Source: a virus. From it: a stretch of DNA of 43,743 bases. Each line of letters opens with the position of its first letter. Within the stretch, counting starts at the first letter, position 1. The DNA lies in IMG/VR virus record IMGVR_UViG_3300013126_000067, positions 1 through 43,743 of that record, one strand, 5' to 3'. The notes beneath the pieces are model-generated. The model saw only the letters and a list, made by a program, of their open reading frames with translations, was not told the origin of the DNA and ran no database searches. Shown here one piece after another: positions 25,708 to 34,417 of the stretch. A program made the translations under genes and the position numbers.

Positions 25708-27314
25708 AGAGTTTCTGTATTGAATTTAGGATCTTTATAGTTGTATGTTTTTACAGCAAATATTTCATTAAAATATTTTTGGTCCACAAATACATGTTCG
25801 CATCGAATAATAAGATAAATTCCAAGATTTTTATCGTCAAAATAATTGTCAGGTACTGTATTGTGTCGTTGTATGCTTATAAATTGTCCGGCTTGACGGC
25901 TGCTAACGCCTTTGGTTCTGAATTTTATGCAATTATTCAGAAATAAAGAAGAATATAATATTTCATTACGGCCAAATGAATATCTTTGTGTTTGGCTTTC
26001 GCTGCTTATGGTGAAAACATTTTTAATGTTTTGTTGCTTGGTTCTGTATTGATTCAATGCCAGATTTGAAGCGGGTGCATTCCCTCCTGACCCTTTCAGA
26101 TTGCGCACATAATTATTATAATAAGTTTTTGAAGCAGTGTCTAAACTGTTATTTTGAAAATCAATTCTAAATGTGTTTGTGTTGAAATTGTGGCTATGTA
26201 CCAAATGAGAAACTATTTGACCTTGAGAATCTTTCCCAGAAATATTTGTAAATTCGTATCGATTTAAAATACTAGAATCGTTATAAGTTATCATATTTCC
26301 TGCAAAATCAGGAATTCTGGTTTGAACATCCGCTGTCATGGATTCGTCCATAGGCATGCCCAGAAAAAAACTTTCAACAAGCCCCGGACCTGAAGACTCA
26401 GATAAACCAAACTGAGAAAGAGCGGGAGAGTTAAAGAAAGCAGATTTAAATAAATCTTTAAAACTTTCCAGTTTCCATTCATCGGTATATCTTTCTATAC
26501 GAAGATAGCAATTATCATAATCTGATTCCGGAGAGCTTACGTGGTAGCTCAAAAGATAGTTAAGATCATCAATCGCTTTAAATTGTGCAGGGCTACTGTA
26601 AAAAATAGAACTTCCTCCTATGTCCCATTTTTGTGAAAATTTAGGACTATAACCCTCTTCTGGATTGAATGTTTTTTTAATTAAATTTTGGATGGCATTT
26701 CCTGTATCAATCCCACGTCCTTGATTATTCAGACGAATAATATCCTTTTCTTCAACATAATCAGAAGTTGTGAAATATACTTCTTTTTCTGTCATGATTT
26801 GATAAGAAAAATCATGAAAATACAGCTTTTTGTATTTTTCGTTTAGCTTATCACCCCGAATATCTTCTGTATCGTAAACGGTAAAAACAAATCGAAGATT
26901 AAAAACTTTCTGATCTTTTTCATTTATATTCCCTTTTTTTATAGTTCCGGGAGAAACTTCCGGCATGATATCCACAATCAAAAAGTCACGGGCGTCTCCC
27001 CGATACCGATATCCTTTGGATCCTGTTCCTCGCTGTGTTCCATCCATTAAAGAAGGTGTTGAATAAAAATTGGATTGAAGAGAATTTAAAGATTCAATAA
27101 CATCAAATTTATTGTCATATATCAAGTAACCTCTGTGATAAAAAAGGTCTAGGTTGTCCTCCAAAAATAATGTTTTTATTGCAGACTGTTTTATGCGGAC
27201 CACATCCAAATCTGGATTAAACAATAATATATTATATTTGTATAAAATATCATTGATTTGAACAACCTGATCATCATAATTTTGCAGGTTGGTAATAGGC
27301 AACGGCAAACTCAT
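25704..27314 (-). CDS. Probable baseplate hub protein (gp27-like candidate)
   Basis: 536 residues. Beta-rich throughout, with FNLRFVFTVYDTEDIRGDKL followed by KKLYFHDFSYQIMTEKEVYF at about residues 140-180. I associate this pattern with hub proteins of T4-like marine phages. Further segments (FRTKGVSSRQAGQFISIQR and IYLIIRCEHVFVDQKYFNE near the C-terminus) resemble gp27/GpD-type hub domains ending in a conserved barrel. Start and stop both overlap neighbours as ATGA. It is longer than T4 gp27 (391). The assignment is by pattern and synteny with gp53 and gp48 candidates; another hub subunit remains possible. Confidence 0.55.
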   Translation of the reverse strand: MSLPLPITNLQNYDDQVVQINDILYKYNILLFNPDLDVVRIKQSAIKTLFLEDNLDLFYHRGYLIYDNKFDVIESLNSLQSNFYSTPSLMDGTQRGTGSKGYRYRGDARDFLIVDIMPEVSPGTIKKGNINEKDQKVFNLRFVFTVYDTEDIRGDKLNEKYKKLYFHDFSYQIMTEKEVYFTTSDYVEEKDIIRLNNQGRGIDTGNAIQNLIKKTFNPEEGYSPKFSQKWDIGGSSIFYSSPAQFKAIDDLNYLLSYHVSSPESDYDNCYLRIERYTDEWKLESFKDLFKSAFFNSPALSQFGLSESSGPGLVESFFLGMPMDESMTADVQTRIPDFAGNMITYNDSSILNRYEFTNISGKDSQGQIVSHLVHSHNFNTNTFRIDFQNNSLDTASKTYYNNYVRNLKGSGGNAPASNLALNQYRTKQQNIKNVFTISSESQTQRYSFGRNEILYSSLFLNNCIKFRTKGVSSRQAGQFISIQRHNTVPDNYFDDKNLGIYLIIRCEHVFVDQKYFNEIFAVKTYNYKDPKFNTETL

Positions 27315-27682
27315 AAATTAACGTTTTTTTGAATTATGTTTAGTATGGTTGCTAGATAGTTTCTTCTTATAACTTTTAATTCGGTCCCCGGTTCTGCAAA
27401 TTTTATAGGATTGATGATTTTATTTACAAGACATATGAACCACCACAAGTCTATTGTTCCATATTGTTCATAACTAATAGTTGTCCAAGGAACACGTCGA
27501 TTTATTTTTATTATATAAAAAAATTGTTTATCGATATTTTCTGGAACAACAATATCATTTAAAATATTGTAAAAATATATAGAATTTGAATCTTTATATA
27601 ATTTAAAAATATTTTCATATCTGGATGGATTCAACGGTTCCAGATCAGGTATGTTGTTTTGTTGTTGTCCCAGATCAATCAT
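27311..27682 (-). CDS. 53: Baseplate wedge protein gp53-like (LysM-like)
   Basis: 123 residues (T4 gp53 is 196, so this is short). The middle reads TTISYEQYGTIDLWWFICLVN (about 71-91), the LysM-type pattern shared by gp53 and Mu/P2 tail protein X, which clamps wedges together. An N-P-I-x-F-A-E-P-G-T-E-L turn follows. The N-terminal segment YENIFKLYKDSNSIYFYNIL fits a short wedge-binding strand region. It follows the gp48-like gene by 2 nt and overlaps the next gene as ATGA. Good match in motif; truncated N-terminus relative to T4. Confidence 0.7.
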   Translation of the reverse strand: MIDLGQQQNNIPDLEPLNPSRYENIFKLYKDSNSIYFYNILNDIVVPENIDKQFFYIIKINRRVPWTTISYEQYGTIDLWWFICLVNKIINPIKFAEPGTELKVIRRNYLATILNIIQKNVNL

Positions 27683-27684
27683 GA

Positions 27685-28917
27685 TTATATGCCTCCCGTT
27701 GAGGTTACCGAAACAGGATCTGCATTCAAAGATGTATATAAGAAGTTTCTTGTTTCAGCAACCAATCCTTTAAGGGTTATTTGTATCTGATAACCGTCTG
27801 GAATGATTGTGTTAACTGTGTTTTGTCCTTGACCCAAGCTACTTTCGTCTTTGAAAGATATCTCCATGGGACGTCGGGAACCTACAAATTGCACTTCCAA
27901 ACGACTCACATATGCATAAGGCATGTATTTGTGTCCCGGCAAAGAAACCTCATAAATTACGGGAGGTTCAATCAAATCCCGAGTAAAACGTATGGGGCGG
28001 TTTTGGTAAACCAGAAGATATATCAATTGCCAATTTCTCACCACATCTTTATAGGTGGCGTGACCTGTGTTCAGCAAAGGAAACGTAACAGTAACATCAT
28101 CTCCGCTGTCTTGAAACTGATAAAACTTTGGTTTTTCTATGTATGTTCCCGGTTCCATGATATTCAATGCACCTGCCATACTTTCAGCCAATGCACGTGT
28201 GCCTTCTACAAATGTGCTTGCTCCTCCTGCCAAAATACCTTCTCCTATTCCTCCCACATTTTGATCGCCAAAATCATTGGATACTCCGTTTTGATAGTCT
28301 TCAAAATAAGGAAATGTGTATTCCCATCCAGTAGGTTCAGTTATGTAAAGACCTTCATACACACGCAAAACGCTACGAGCCGCTTGATTTTGTGGAAGAC
28401 TAAACAATCCTTCACCCCCCAAGAAATTTCCAAATTTTTCTTTTGCAGCACCTATGGTGGCTCCCAACTTGTCGATGGTGCTACCTGTGGGTCCTGATTG
28501 AAGAAAGTTCTGAACTTTCTGTAATTGTTCACTAAGTTTACCTTGAGTAGCCGCATCCAAGGATCTTCCGGCACGTTGAACCAAACCTGTTTTATCAAAC
28601 AATCCTATTGTCATGGAATTATAAGCTGCTTGAGCGATGAGGGCATTTGTTTTTAACCGTTTTTCACTTAAAGCTATGAAAGGAACTTCTTCCCGTTTTG
28701 TCAGCGGAGTATGTGTCCAGTAAAATCCATTTACAACATCCACAGGAAATTTGTCACCCACTCGTAATCTTTGAGTAGATCCGGGCGCTAGGGATGAATT
28801 GACAGAATATCCTGCTCCCACCAAAACAGGAGGTGCTGAATCCCCGGTTGTGTCACGTCCCTCAAAATTAATAGGGTTATCAGCAAACTTCCAAATGTCT
28901 CCTACAAAACTAGACAT
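27685..28917 (-). CDS. Baseplate tube-cap protein, gp48-like
   Basis: 410 residues (T4 gp48 is 364). The C-terminal part has YKDVVRNWQLIYLLVYQNRP, then PPVIYEVSLPGHKYMPYAYV and a strand pair ending GYQIQITLKGLVAETRNFLY, the type of tube-fold domain seen in tail-tube initiators. Residues about 115-235 are Gly/Ala-rich with low complexity. gp48 caps the hub and nucleates the tube with gp54; a gp54-like gene is at 32426. The start is two bases after the tape-measure-like stop. Confident as a baseplate/tube protein, less so as gp48 specifically. Confidence 0.6.
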   Translation of the reverse strand: MSSFVGDIWKFADNPINFEGRDTTGDSAPPVLVGAGYSVNSSLAPGSTQRLRVGDKFPVDVVNGFYWTHTPLTKREEVPFIALSEKRLKTNALIAQAAYNSMTIGLFDKTGLVQRAGRSLDAATQGKLSEQLQKVQNFLQSGPTGSTIDKLGATIGAAKEKFGNFLGGEGLFSLPQNQAARSVLRVYEGLYITEPTGWEYTFPYFEDYQNGVSNDFGDQNVGGIGEGILAGGASTFVEGTRALAESMAGALNIMEPGTYIEKPKFYQFQDSGDDVTVTFPLLNTGHATYKDVVRNWQLIYLLVYQNRPIRFTRDLIEPPVIYEVSLPGHKYMPYAYVSRLEVQFVGSRRPMEISFKDESSLGQGQNTVNTIIPDGYQIQITLKGLVAETRNFLYTSLNADPVSVTSTGGI

Positions 28918-28919
28918 AA

Positions 28920-30746
28920 TTAATCACTTTCCCGGTGGTGTCTTCTCATATCAAACACCGATGTTGATTGTGGAAAACTATTCACTGAATTTTGTGTCAT
29001 TACGTTGTTTACAACATTCCTACTATTTGCTAATTGCTCTATAAGCATATCAAATTTTTGATTTAATGTTTTGAATTCACGGAGTTGATCCACGGCTATT
29101 TTATTTGTAACATTTCCTGTTTTGTTTAGAGTTTGTACTTGATCGCCAAACATTGAAAAAGCTTCTGTTGTGTTATCTTCTTTCAAGGAAAGGAAATCAT
29201 CAAATTTTTGTTGTGTCAAACTTTCCTGACCTGAAAAATCAATAACTCGTGTGGGCGAAGATGCCACAGCAGGTGCAGGTGTGGCCATTTCAGTTACTTG
29301 TGATTCAGTTGCTATTGCTTTAAGTTCATCTCCAACCTTTTTCATAAAAGGTATTTTAGAAATTTTATCCGCAAGAGATTTTATCCCTTCAAATATCATG
29401 CTAAAGAAATTTTTTATATAACCGAAAACTTTTGAAACTAAAGATCCTATTCCTTTCATTAAAGGAACAGCATATCCAAAAACTTTTTTCAACATTTGGA
29501 ATGCCAAAAATACCGGACCACCCAAAAGTTTAAGAAGAGGACCTAAAAACGGTCCTAACTTTTCAGATATTCCATTAAAAAACATTTTTATACTATTAAA
29601 AAACGGAACTATTCTTTTAAAAATTGCTTCTCTGAATTTTGCAAGATCGAATTTATCAAAAAACTGCATTATTTTTCCACCAAGTTCCTTATCAAACCAG
29701 CCCACAATCCATCCTACGATTTTTCCCGGAATTGAAATAACAACAGAAAGCAATTGATCTTGTATAGCTTGCAACCCCTGCAACCATTTTCCTTCCCGGA
29801 AAGGTTTAAATATGGCTTCGATTCGGTCCCGGATGGTTTCAAATTTAAAAAGATCCAAGCCAAAAATTTCAAAAAAATCAAAAAAGTTAAGCAATCCTTG
29901 TGTTAAACCTGTAATTGTTTTTTGAAGAAAAGATTTGTCACTTAATTTTGGATCTGTAAATGCCTGAACCAATCCAACAACAACTTCAAAAAGAGCCATT
30001 ACGGGTCCCAACAATTTACCAAACAGTCTTCCTATTTTTATTCCTATTTGAAATGCTTTAGAAATTACTCTTATGTAATCTTCAAAAAACTTAAAAAGAG
30101 TAGGAAATGCTTTCATCATGAATAAAGGACCTTTTCCGCCCTCAAAAATTTTAAATATTCTTCCGATATTTTCGAAAAGTTTTGATATAGGTTTTATTAT
30201 TTTTTCACCCAAAAGATTTTCAAAAAACTTTCCTATTTTTGTTTCTCTTAATGGTTTTAAAATTTCTAAAAATTTTGCTTTAATTCTTCCAAATATTTCT
30301 TTTATAAATTTTCCAAATTTTGTTTCGCTCAGAAACATTTTTAGTCCTTTTAAAATTTTTCCAATCTCTGCAATAGCACCTGTAATAATTCCAGCCAATA
30401 GTGCAAGCGCACCTAGAATCATTTTTAGCCATTTGTTGGATGTATCCTGAATTTTGGCAAATGTCGGGCTAAGAACTAAATCCTGAATTTCTTTTGTTTT
30501 AAATTCGGGACGACCTACTTTTTCCTCTCCTTTTGGAAAAACAATATCTTTTATGGATCTGGCAAGAATTTTGGACATGGTTTCCCACCGGCGTTTTTCC
30601 GTGGTGGAAAGTGTTGAGGAAAGTTTATCGTCCTCACTTATTATGGTATCGCCTTTTTTGTCTTCCTTTTTGTTTTCAAAAGAAGCCAGACGATCTACCG
30701 CCTGTGAAATGGTTTTTAAGAGATTGATCGTCTCATCACTTGTCAT
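28920..30746 (-). CDS. Probable tape measure protein, gp29-like
   Basis: 608 residues (T4 gp29 is 590). The N-terminal 90 residues are charged helix. Residues about 115-135 (LKMILGALALLAGIITGAIA) are membrane-like. From 145 to 470 the chain is a long series of amphipathic Phe/Lys/Ile-rich helices such as FGKFIKEIFGRIKAKFLEIL and KIGRLFGKLLGPVMALFEVV. That is the composition of tape-measure proteins, which set tail length and may enter the membrane. Length fits a T4-sized tail. ACTAAATA is 6 nt upstream. No gp29-specific motif was recognised, so the assignment rests on composition, size and context. Confidence 0.65.
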   Translation of the reverse strand: MTSDETINLLKTISQAVDRLASFENKKEDKKGDTIISEDDKLSSTLSTTEKRRWETMSKILARSIKDIVFPKGEEKVGRPEFKTKEIQDLVLSPTFAKIQDTSNKWLKMILGALALLAGIITGAIAEIGKILKGLKMFLSETKFGKFIKEIFGRIKAKFLEILKPLRETKIGKFFENLLGEKIIKPISKLFENIGRIFKIFEGGKGPLFMMKAFPTLFKFFEDYIRVISKAFQIGIKIGRLFGKLLGPVMALFEVVVGLVQAFTDPKLSDKSFLQKTITGLTQGLLNFFDFFEIFGLDLFKFETIRDRIEAIFKPFREGKWLQGLQAIQDQLLSVVISIPGKIVGWIVGWFDKELGGKIMQFFDKFDLAKFREAIFKRIVPFFNSIKMFFNGISEKLGPFLGPLLKLLGGPVFLAFQMLKKVFGYAVPLMKGIGSLVSKVFGYIKNFFSMIFEGIKSLADKISKIPFMKKVGDELKAIATESQVTEMATPAPAVASSPTRVIDFSGQESLTQQKFDDFLSLKEDNTTEAFSMFGDQVQTLNKTGNVTNKIAVDQLREFKTLNQKFDMLIEQLANSRNVVNNVMTQNSVNSFPQSTSVFDMRRHHRESD

Positions 30747-30752
30747 CCAAAA

Positions 30753-30760
30753 TATTTAGT
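30753..30760 (-). promoter_or_regulatory. Late promoter box ACTAAATA
   Basis: On the minus strand, 6 nt before ATG 30746. It heads the tape-measure-like, gp48-, gp53- and gp27-like operon. Confidence 0.55.
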
Positions 30761-30773
30761 AAAAAAATACTTT

Positions 30774-31550
30774 TTAGACGTTGGAGAAGAAACTCGTATC
30801 TAGATTCAAATCAACAGTTTGCTCACCTATCTTCTGGCTGGTTATATTATTTTCCAAATTTTTGATATTTGAAATAAATCCCAGTATTTTTTGTACAAGG
30901 GAAGCAGTAAGACTTTCCACTGTGCGGATGTTCTGGGCTATAGTCTGTCCTTTAAGATCCAAAACTACTGGTTCTTTTTCAGTAAGTTCGATGGTTGTTA
31001 TGTATTTGGCTATTTCCAATATATAAATTTCACTAAGAAGCTTCTGAATCTTGGAATCGTTCTCAAATTCAGCAGAACGATACTTCAGATAAGAATCCAG
31101 AATCTTATTTTCCTGCTCAATAGAAGGAATGTTGCAATTCACAGTTATGGGACCTTGGGTAAAAGTTTCTTTATATTTTATTTCTGTGTTTTTGTCAAAA
31201 TTATCCAGTATTTTTTGAAGATTTACCTCTATGGTTTCGCCTTCCTTGTCTACCTTTTGAACTGGACCAAAAGAATGTACTCGAAGGGCCATAATGATCA
31301 GTGCCCGATCACTCACAAGCAGGTTTTTATCCTCACTATTCTCTAAAAGAATGCTGTTAACTACCTTTGGATATAAAAATGCAGCTTTGGAACCGGATGC
31401 AGCTGCTTCGATAAGATCTTTTTGTTGCTTTGCGGTAAGCGGTGTGAACTTACCATTCTCTTTTTTGCTGAGAATATAACAATCAGCCTTATCAGAACTT
31501 GAATATTCCTTTAATTTACTTAAAACCTTGTCTAAATTGACTTCTGCCAT
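30774..31550 (-). CDS. Baseplate hub assembly protein (gp26/gp51 type candidate)
   Basis: 258 residues, acidic and soluble. Residues 1-60 are helix with a low-complexity EAAASGSKAAF stretch. LLVSDRALIIMALRVHSFGP (about 78-97), then ITVNCNIPSIEQENKILDSY, resemble the hub-assembly chaperones of T4-like phages, in which a conserved helix precedes a short beta domain. The C-terminal 100 residues are helical. It lies between a second chaperone-like gene (31572) and the tape-measure gene, mirroring the T4 hub cluster. No late box or strong Shine-Dalgarno was found, so it is probably part of the operon starting near 33368. Confidence 0.5.
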   Translation of the reverse strand: MAEVNLDKVLSKLKEYSSSDKADCYILSKKENGKFTPLTAKQQKDLIEAAASGSKAAFLYPKVVNSILLENSEDKNLLVSDRALIIMALRVHSFGPVQKVDKEGETIEVNLQKILDNFDKNTEIKYKETFTQGPITVNCNIPSIEQENKILDSYLKYRSAEFENDSKIQKLLSEIYILEIAKYITTIELTEKEPVVLDLKGQTIAQNIRTVESLTASLVQKILGFISNIKNLENNITSQKIGEQTVDLNLDTSFFSNV

Positions 31551-31571
31551 AAAAGTAATTAACTCACAATC

Positions 31572-32423
31572 TTATTTTTCAACACCGTTTTTCTTTTGCA
31601 TCTCTTCTATAGTGTCTAATTCTTTTTTATATAAATTAAGATGCAGTTCTGCCTCAATTATTGTCATATTTTTAAGGTCAGAAAGGGAAAAACGCAGTCT
31701 TCTTATCAAAATATACTCCAATTCATAGATACTCATCAGGTCATAATTGAAAATCGACACAAGATATTGTACAAGAGATTCATTGTAGGGATTTAATTTT
31801 ATATTTTTAAAATCTTTGATGTCCATGTCTTCAAAAAGACAGGTATTTTCAAAAATTTTTGTTATTTTTTGTGTAAATTTTATAATTTCTCCGGAAAAGC
31901 TGGCATCCAAATTTTGTAATATCTGTTCTTTATCATACTGATTTAATTCAGAAAAGCTTATGTAGTCTTTATCTATTTTTAATGATCTAATATTCCGACT
32001 TATAACGTCAAAATTATCGTCAGGTAACAAATTATGAGGTAATCCCACCGTCAATTCTATATTTTTATTGCAGATATATTGGTCATCACACTCTTTTATT
32101 TGTGAGGAAAAGTTTAAAACTCGATTTATGCTGTGCTTATACACAACCGGGCTGCCATTTTCATTTTGACCTTCTAATTTAACCGTATCACCGTAGCAAT
32201 AAGAGCGCAATTGACAAAGAATGGCCAACATGTCCAACACATGATAGCTTTTTGGTTCCACTCCATTTGTATTGACAATATTTTCCACACACTTGGAAAA
32301 GCCAATAACATCGTTGTTTTTGATGTATTTGCTTATGGTTTTGCTTGTCAGGAAATCTATTTCTCGGAAATATTCGTACTTTCCTGTTGAAGGTATAAGA
32401 ACCTTGCAAAGAAAACTTTTCAT
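31572..32423 (-). CDS. Baseplate hub assembly protein (gp26/gp51 type candidate)
   Basis: 283 residues. The start MKSFLCKVLIPSTGKYEYFREI and the C-terminal YELEYILIRRLRFSLSDLKN, followed by an acidic helix (EAELHLNLYKKELDTIEEMQ), match the layout of T4-type hub assembly proteins: a beta N-terminus, a CKxI- or Cys-containing middle and a final helical hairpin. Several Cys (6, 44, 70, 77, 112, 118) are unusual for a phage virion protein and may bind metal, unproven. It begins two bases after the gp54-like stop. A chaperone used in hub assembly, not a virion component, is the likeliest role. Confidence 0.5.
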   Translation of the reverse strand: MKSFLCKVLIPSTGKYEYFREIDFLTSKTISKYIKNNDVIGFSKCVENIVNTNGVEPKSYHVLDMLAILCQLRSYCYGDTVKLEGQNENGSPVVYKHSINRVLNFSSQIKECDDQYICNKNIELTVGLPHNLLPDDNFDVISRNIRSLKIDKDYISFSELNQYDKEQILQNLDASFSGEIIKFTQKITKIFENTCLFEDMDIKDFKNIKLNPYNESLVQYLVSIFNYDLMSIYELEYILIRRLRFSLSDLKNMTIIEAELHLNLYKKELDTIEEMQKKNGVEK

Positions 32424-32425
32424 GT

Positions 32426-33349
32426 TTAAAAGAATCCAGCTACGTTATTGGGAAGATTGGCGCTTGTAAAGCTATTTCCTTGCTGGAACGGAGAAACATT
32501 CGGAATGGTTCCGTTACTGATGCGATTAATAATGTTAGGTAGGGCCAAATATAGATTAGAATGCACTGTATAATTGGTGTAAGTCCAGAAAGTTTGATAT
32601 TTTTCATACTCCGTGTCGGGAGAATAGGTTAGACTTTGATCACTCAATCCTACAGGAACGCAATTATAAAAAGTCCAGACTTTGCGGGGAATTTGGCTTA
32701 TTCTTTGATATGATCTTGTGTATTGAAGAATGGTTATTGTTGATTTTATGTTTCTCAGATCGTTTTCTCCGCCCTCACGAGCCACAAATCCATAATGACT
32801 TGCCAAAATTACCCATGGACGGATGACCATGTCCATGAAAGATGTGTTGGTTTCCCGAAACTCTATGATCAAAGGAAGTCCCGAATACCCTGTACGCTCT
32901 GCTGCAACTAATCCGGGCACAAATCCCCGGTTATTTTTGATTGAAAGATTCTGAACATCATATTTTTCGTTTGGAATGTTGACACCTTGTGCAAAAAGAC
33001 ATCCTAAAACCTTCTGATAAAAATAACTGGTAAGTATTCCTTTAGGTTGAGACACGTCCCAACCCTTTCTGGCACCGTCTGTGTATTCAAGATTTTGAAT
33101 AATGTTGCTGGAAATGGCCCGAGGATAAGGATCAATCAGAACAACCCACTGGCTGTTCATGGGTATGGAACTGAACCAGCTTTCCATTTGCACAAGAAAA
33201 TACTCCTGTGCACTGATAAGAGGTACACCCGGTATGTTGAATCCGAAAAGACTGGTTATTTGTGGTGCAAAAAGCGGATTTTGTCCGTTTGAAAGTCCCC
33301 GGACATTGTCGCTTAAGCCACGAATGGCATCTGTTACAGGATTATTAAT
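32426..33349 (-). CDS. 54: Baseplate tail-tube initiator, gp54-like, with AUU start
   Basis: 307 residues if started at ATT 33349, close to T4 gp54 (320). The frame is open without ATG back to a stop at 33371-33373. GGGGAGG lies 8 nt before ATT. The extra N-terminus, NNPVTDAIRGLSDNVRGLSN then NPLFAPQITSLFGFNIPGVP, looks clearly coding, so the GTG at 33193 is too late. The tube-like core includes RPWVILASHYGFVA, then ILQYTRSYQRISQIPRKVW and YNCVPVGLSDQ, as in gp19/gp54-fold proteins. gp54 sits on the hub and starts tube polymerisation. It follows gp19 directly. Confidence 0.65.
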   Translation of the reverse strand: MNNPVTDAIRGLSDNVRGLSNGQNPLFAPQITSLFGFNIPGVPLISAQEYFLVQMESWFSSIPMNSQWVVLIDPYPRAISSNIIQNLEYTDGARKGWDVSQPKGILTSYFYQKVLGCLFAQGVNIPNEKYDVQNLSIKNNRGFVPGLVAAERTGYSGLPLIIEFRETNTSFMDMVIRPWVILASHYGFVAREGGENDLRNIKSTITILQYTRSYQRISQIPRKVWTFYNCVPVGLSDQSLTYSPDTEYEKYQTFWTYTNYTVHSNLYLALPNIINRISNGTIPNVSPFQQGNSFTSANLPNNVAGFF

Positions 33350-33360
33350 GCTATTAACCT

Positions 33361-33377
33361 CCCCTAATATTTAGGGG
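33361..33377 (-). promoter_or_regulatory. Hairpin containing late box and gp54-like ribosome-binding site
   Basis: Perfect 7-bp stem with a 3-nt loop between gp19 and the gp54-like gene. The minus-strand 5' arm and loop contain CCTAAATA (33368-33375) and the 3' arm contains GGGG of the GGGGAGG site. Transcripts starting at the predicted +1 (33362) would lack the 5' arm and begin with the ribosome-binding site. Read-through mRNA would fold it away. Confidence 0.6.
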
Positions 33378-33383
33378 AATATA

Positions 33384-33935
33384 TTAACTTTGGTAGGTAC
33401 GACGGAAATATTGATAAGCAACGGTCACTGTGAATGTTACAAACTCACCACCGTTGGTAATATCATATTCCAGCGGGCCGAGGGTACGAGGAGATACCCC
33501 GACCAGCTGGTATTGTGCAACGCGGTTCAGCTGATTGTTCAACTGAACAAGATCAATGACGGATGTTTGCTTGGCGGCAAAATAATTACCGGTGCTTGTG
33601 ACATCATCAAACACGTCCCGTGTCCAATTCTGGAACTTTTGATAAAGCTGAGTGCTTTGATCACAATAGAATTCCATAGAATATGCTTCGCTGCCAGTAT
33701 ATTTGGCACTGCCCGGGATGTGGAAATCCAAACCCATATAAGGAACAGTCACTTCAGTGATTTCACGGCCGGGAAGTGTTGCTGTACGAACATAAACCAG
33801 ATCATCTTCATTCCAGACTTGGCTGCTGCTGTCGCCGGGATTGATGTTGATTACACGGAAATTAAATTTACGAGCGAAATCGCGTTCAGTTACTACCCGG
33901 TAGAAATTTTGAATTGTCTGTTGTGTGTCGGCCAT
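33384..33935 (-). CDS. 19: Tail tube protein gp19
   Basis: 183 residues (T4 gp19 is 163). It polymerises into the inner tube of the contractile tail. The ERDFARKFNFRVININPG start, VRTATLPGREITEVTVPYMG, DFHIPGSAKYTGSEAYSMEF and final TVTVAYQYFRR are classic for T4-like tubes. GC is somewhat higher than in neighbouring genes, consistent with abundant expression. AATAAATA lies 7 nt before the ATG, without a Shine-Dalgarno. A Dps-like gene separates it from the sheath gene, a departure from the T4 gp18-gp19 adjacency. Confidence 0.95.
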   Translation of the reverse strand: MADTQQTIQNFYRVVTERDFARKFNFRVININPGDSSSQVWNEDDLVYVRTATLPGREITEVTVPYMGLDFHIPGSAKYTGSEAYSMEFYCDQSTQLYQKFQNWTRDVFDDVTSTGNYFAAKQTSVIDLVQLNNQLNRVAQYQLVGVSPRTLGPLEYDITNGGEFVTFTVTVAYQYFRRTYQS

Positions 33936-33942
33936 ATAATAT

Positions 33943-33950
33943 TATTTATT
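33943..33950 (-). promoter_or_regulatory. Late promoter box AATAAATA for gp19
   Basis: On the minus strand, 7 nt before ATG 33935, overlapping the end of the Dps-like gene. Predicted leader is about 1-2 nt. Confidence 0.6.
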
Positions 33951-34350
33951 CTAAAGTTAACAAATACTTTAATTTATTTAGATCTGCAACGATTTCTTCC
34001 ACAATGTTTTGGGCATCGGTATCGTTTGGATTGAGTATTTTGCAATTTTGTCCCCCTAGAATTTCTAAGTACTGGTTAATTTTTTGCAAAATATTTTCAG
34101 GCGAATGAGGAATAAGCTGAAGATTCAGAGGTTTATATTCATACTTACGATATCGTCCCAGAAGAGTTTCCACCAGCTTATCGAATGATTTTGCCAGATC
34201 TTTTCCTATTTTATCAAATGCTTCATGCTGGGCAAAACTAAAGGTTTGCCAATGAAACAGTTTGAATTGTGCGCTACAGTCCAGTGCCAATGTGATTATG
34301 GCTGTAGGATCGTAAACCGGTTGTTGATAAACTTTAATTACCTTTAACAC
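33946..34350 (-). CDS. Dps/ferritin-like protein
   Basis: 134 residues from GTG 34350. The frame opens upstream to ATG 34386, but that start lies inside a terminator hairpin, and TATAAATA ends 5 nt before the GTG. Residues 29-64 read FKLFHWQTFSFAQHEAFDKI and on to DKLVETLLG. The spacing of H42, D46, D57 and E61 equals that of the E. coli Dps ferroxidase residues H63, D67, D78 and E82, and H33-W34 corresponds to the HW of the first ligand. The C-terminal helices are less Dps-like. It may bind iron or be a scaffold using the fold. The phage family DUF5856 may be the best match. Confidence 0.8.
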   Translation of the reverse strand: MLKVIKVYQQPVYDPTAIITLALDCSAQFKLFHWQTFSFAQHEAFDKIGKDLAKSFDKLVETLLGRYRKYEYKPLNLQLIPHSPENILQKINQYLEILGGQNCKILNPNDTDAQNIVEEIVADLNKLKYLLTLE

Positions 34351-34355
34351 AAGTA

Positions 34356-34363
34356 TATTTATA
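34356..34363 (-). promoter_or_regulatory. Late promoter box TATAAATA for the Dps-like gene
   Basis: Perfect consensus on the minus strand, 5 nt before GTG 34350 and immediately after the gp18 terminator. Predicted +1 is the G of GTG. Confidence 0.75.
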
Positions 34364-34396
34364 ATAAAACACCCCACTTTCAACAAGTGGGGTGTT
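34360..34396 (-). terminator. Rho-independent terminator after gp18
   Basis: 12-bp perfect stem (34368-34379 with 34385-34396) and 5-nt loop, followed on the minus strand by TTTTATTAT. It lies 22 nt after the gp18 stop and isolates the sheath transcript from the Dps-like gene. Confidence 0.88.
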
Positions 34397-34417
34397 CTAA
34401 TATTTTATATTATTTGA

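Noticed and set aside
33193-33193. GTG 33193 as start of the gp54-like gene
   Set aside because: No ribosome-binding site there, and 52 plausible coding codons precede it in frame.
34351-34386. ATG 34386 as start of the Dps-like gene
   Set aside because: It lies in the gp18 terminator stem, upstream of the TATAAATA box and GTG start.
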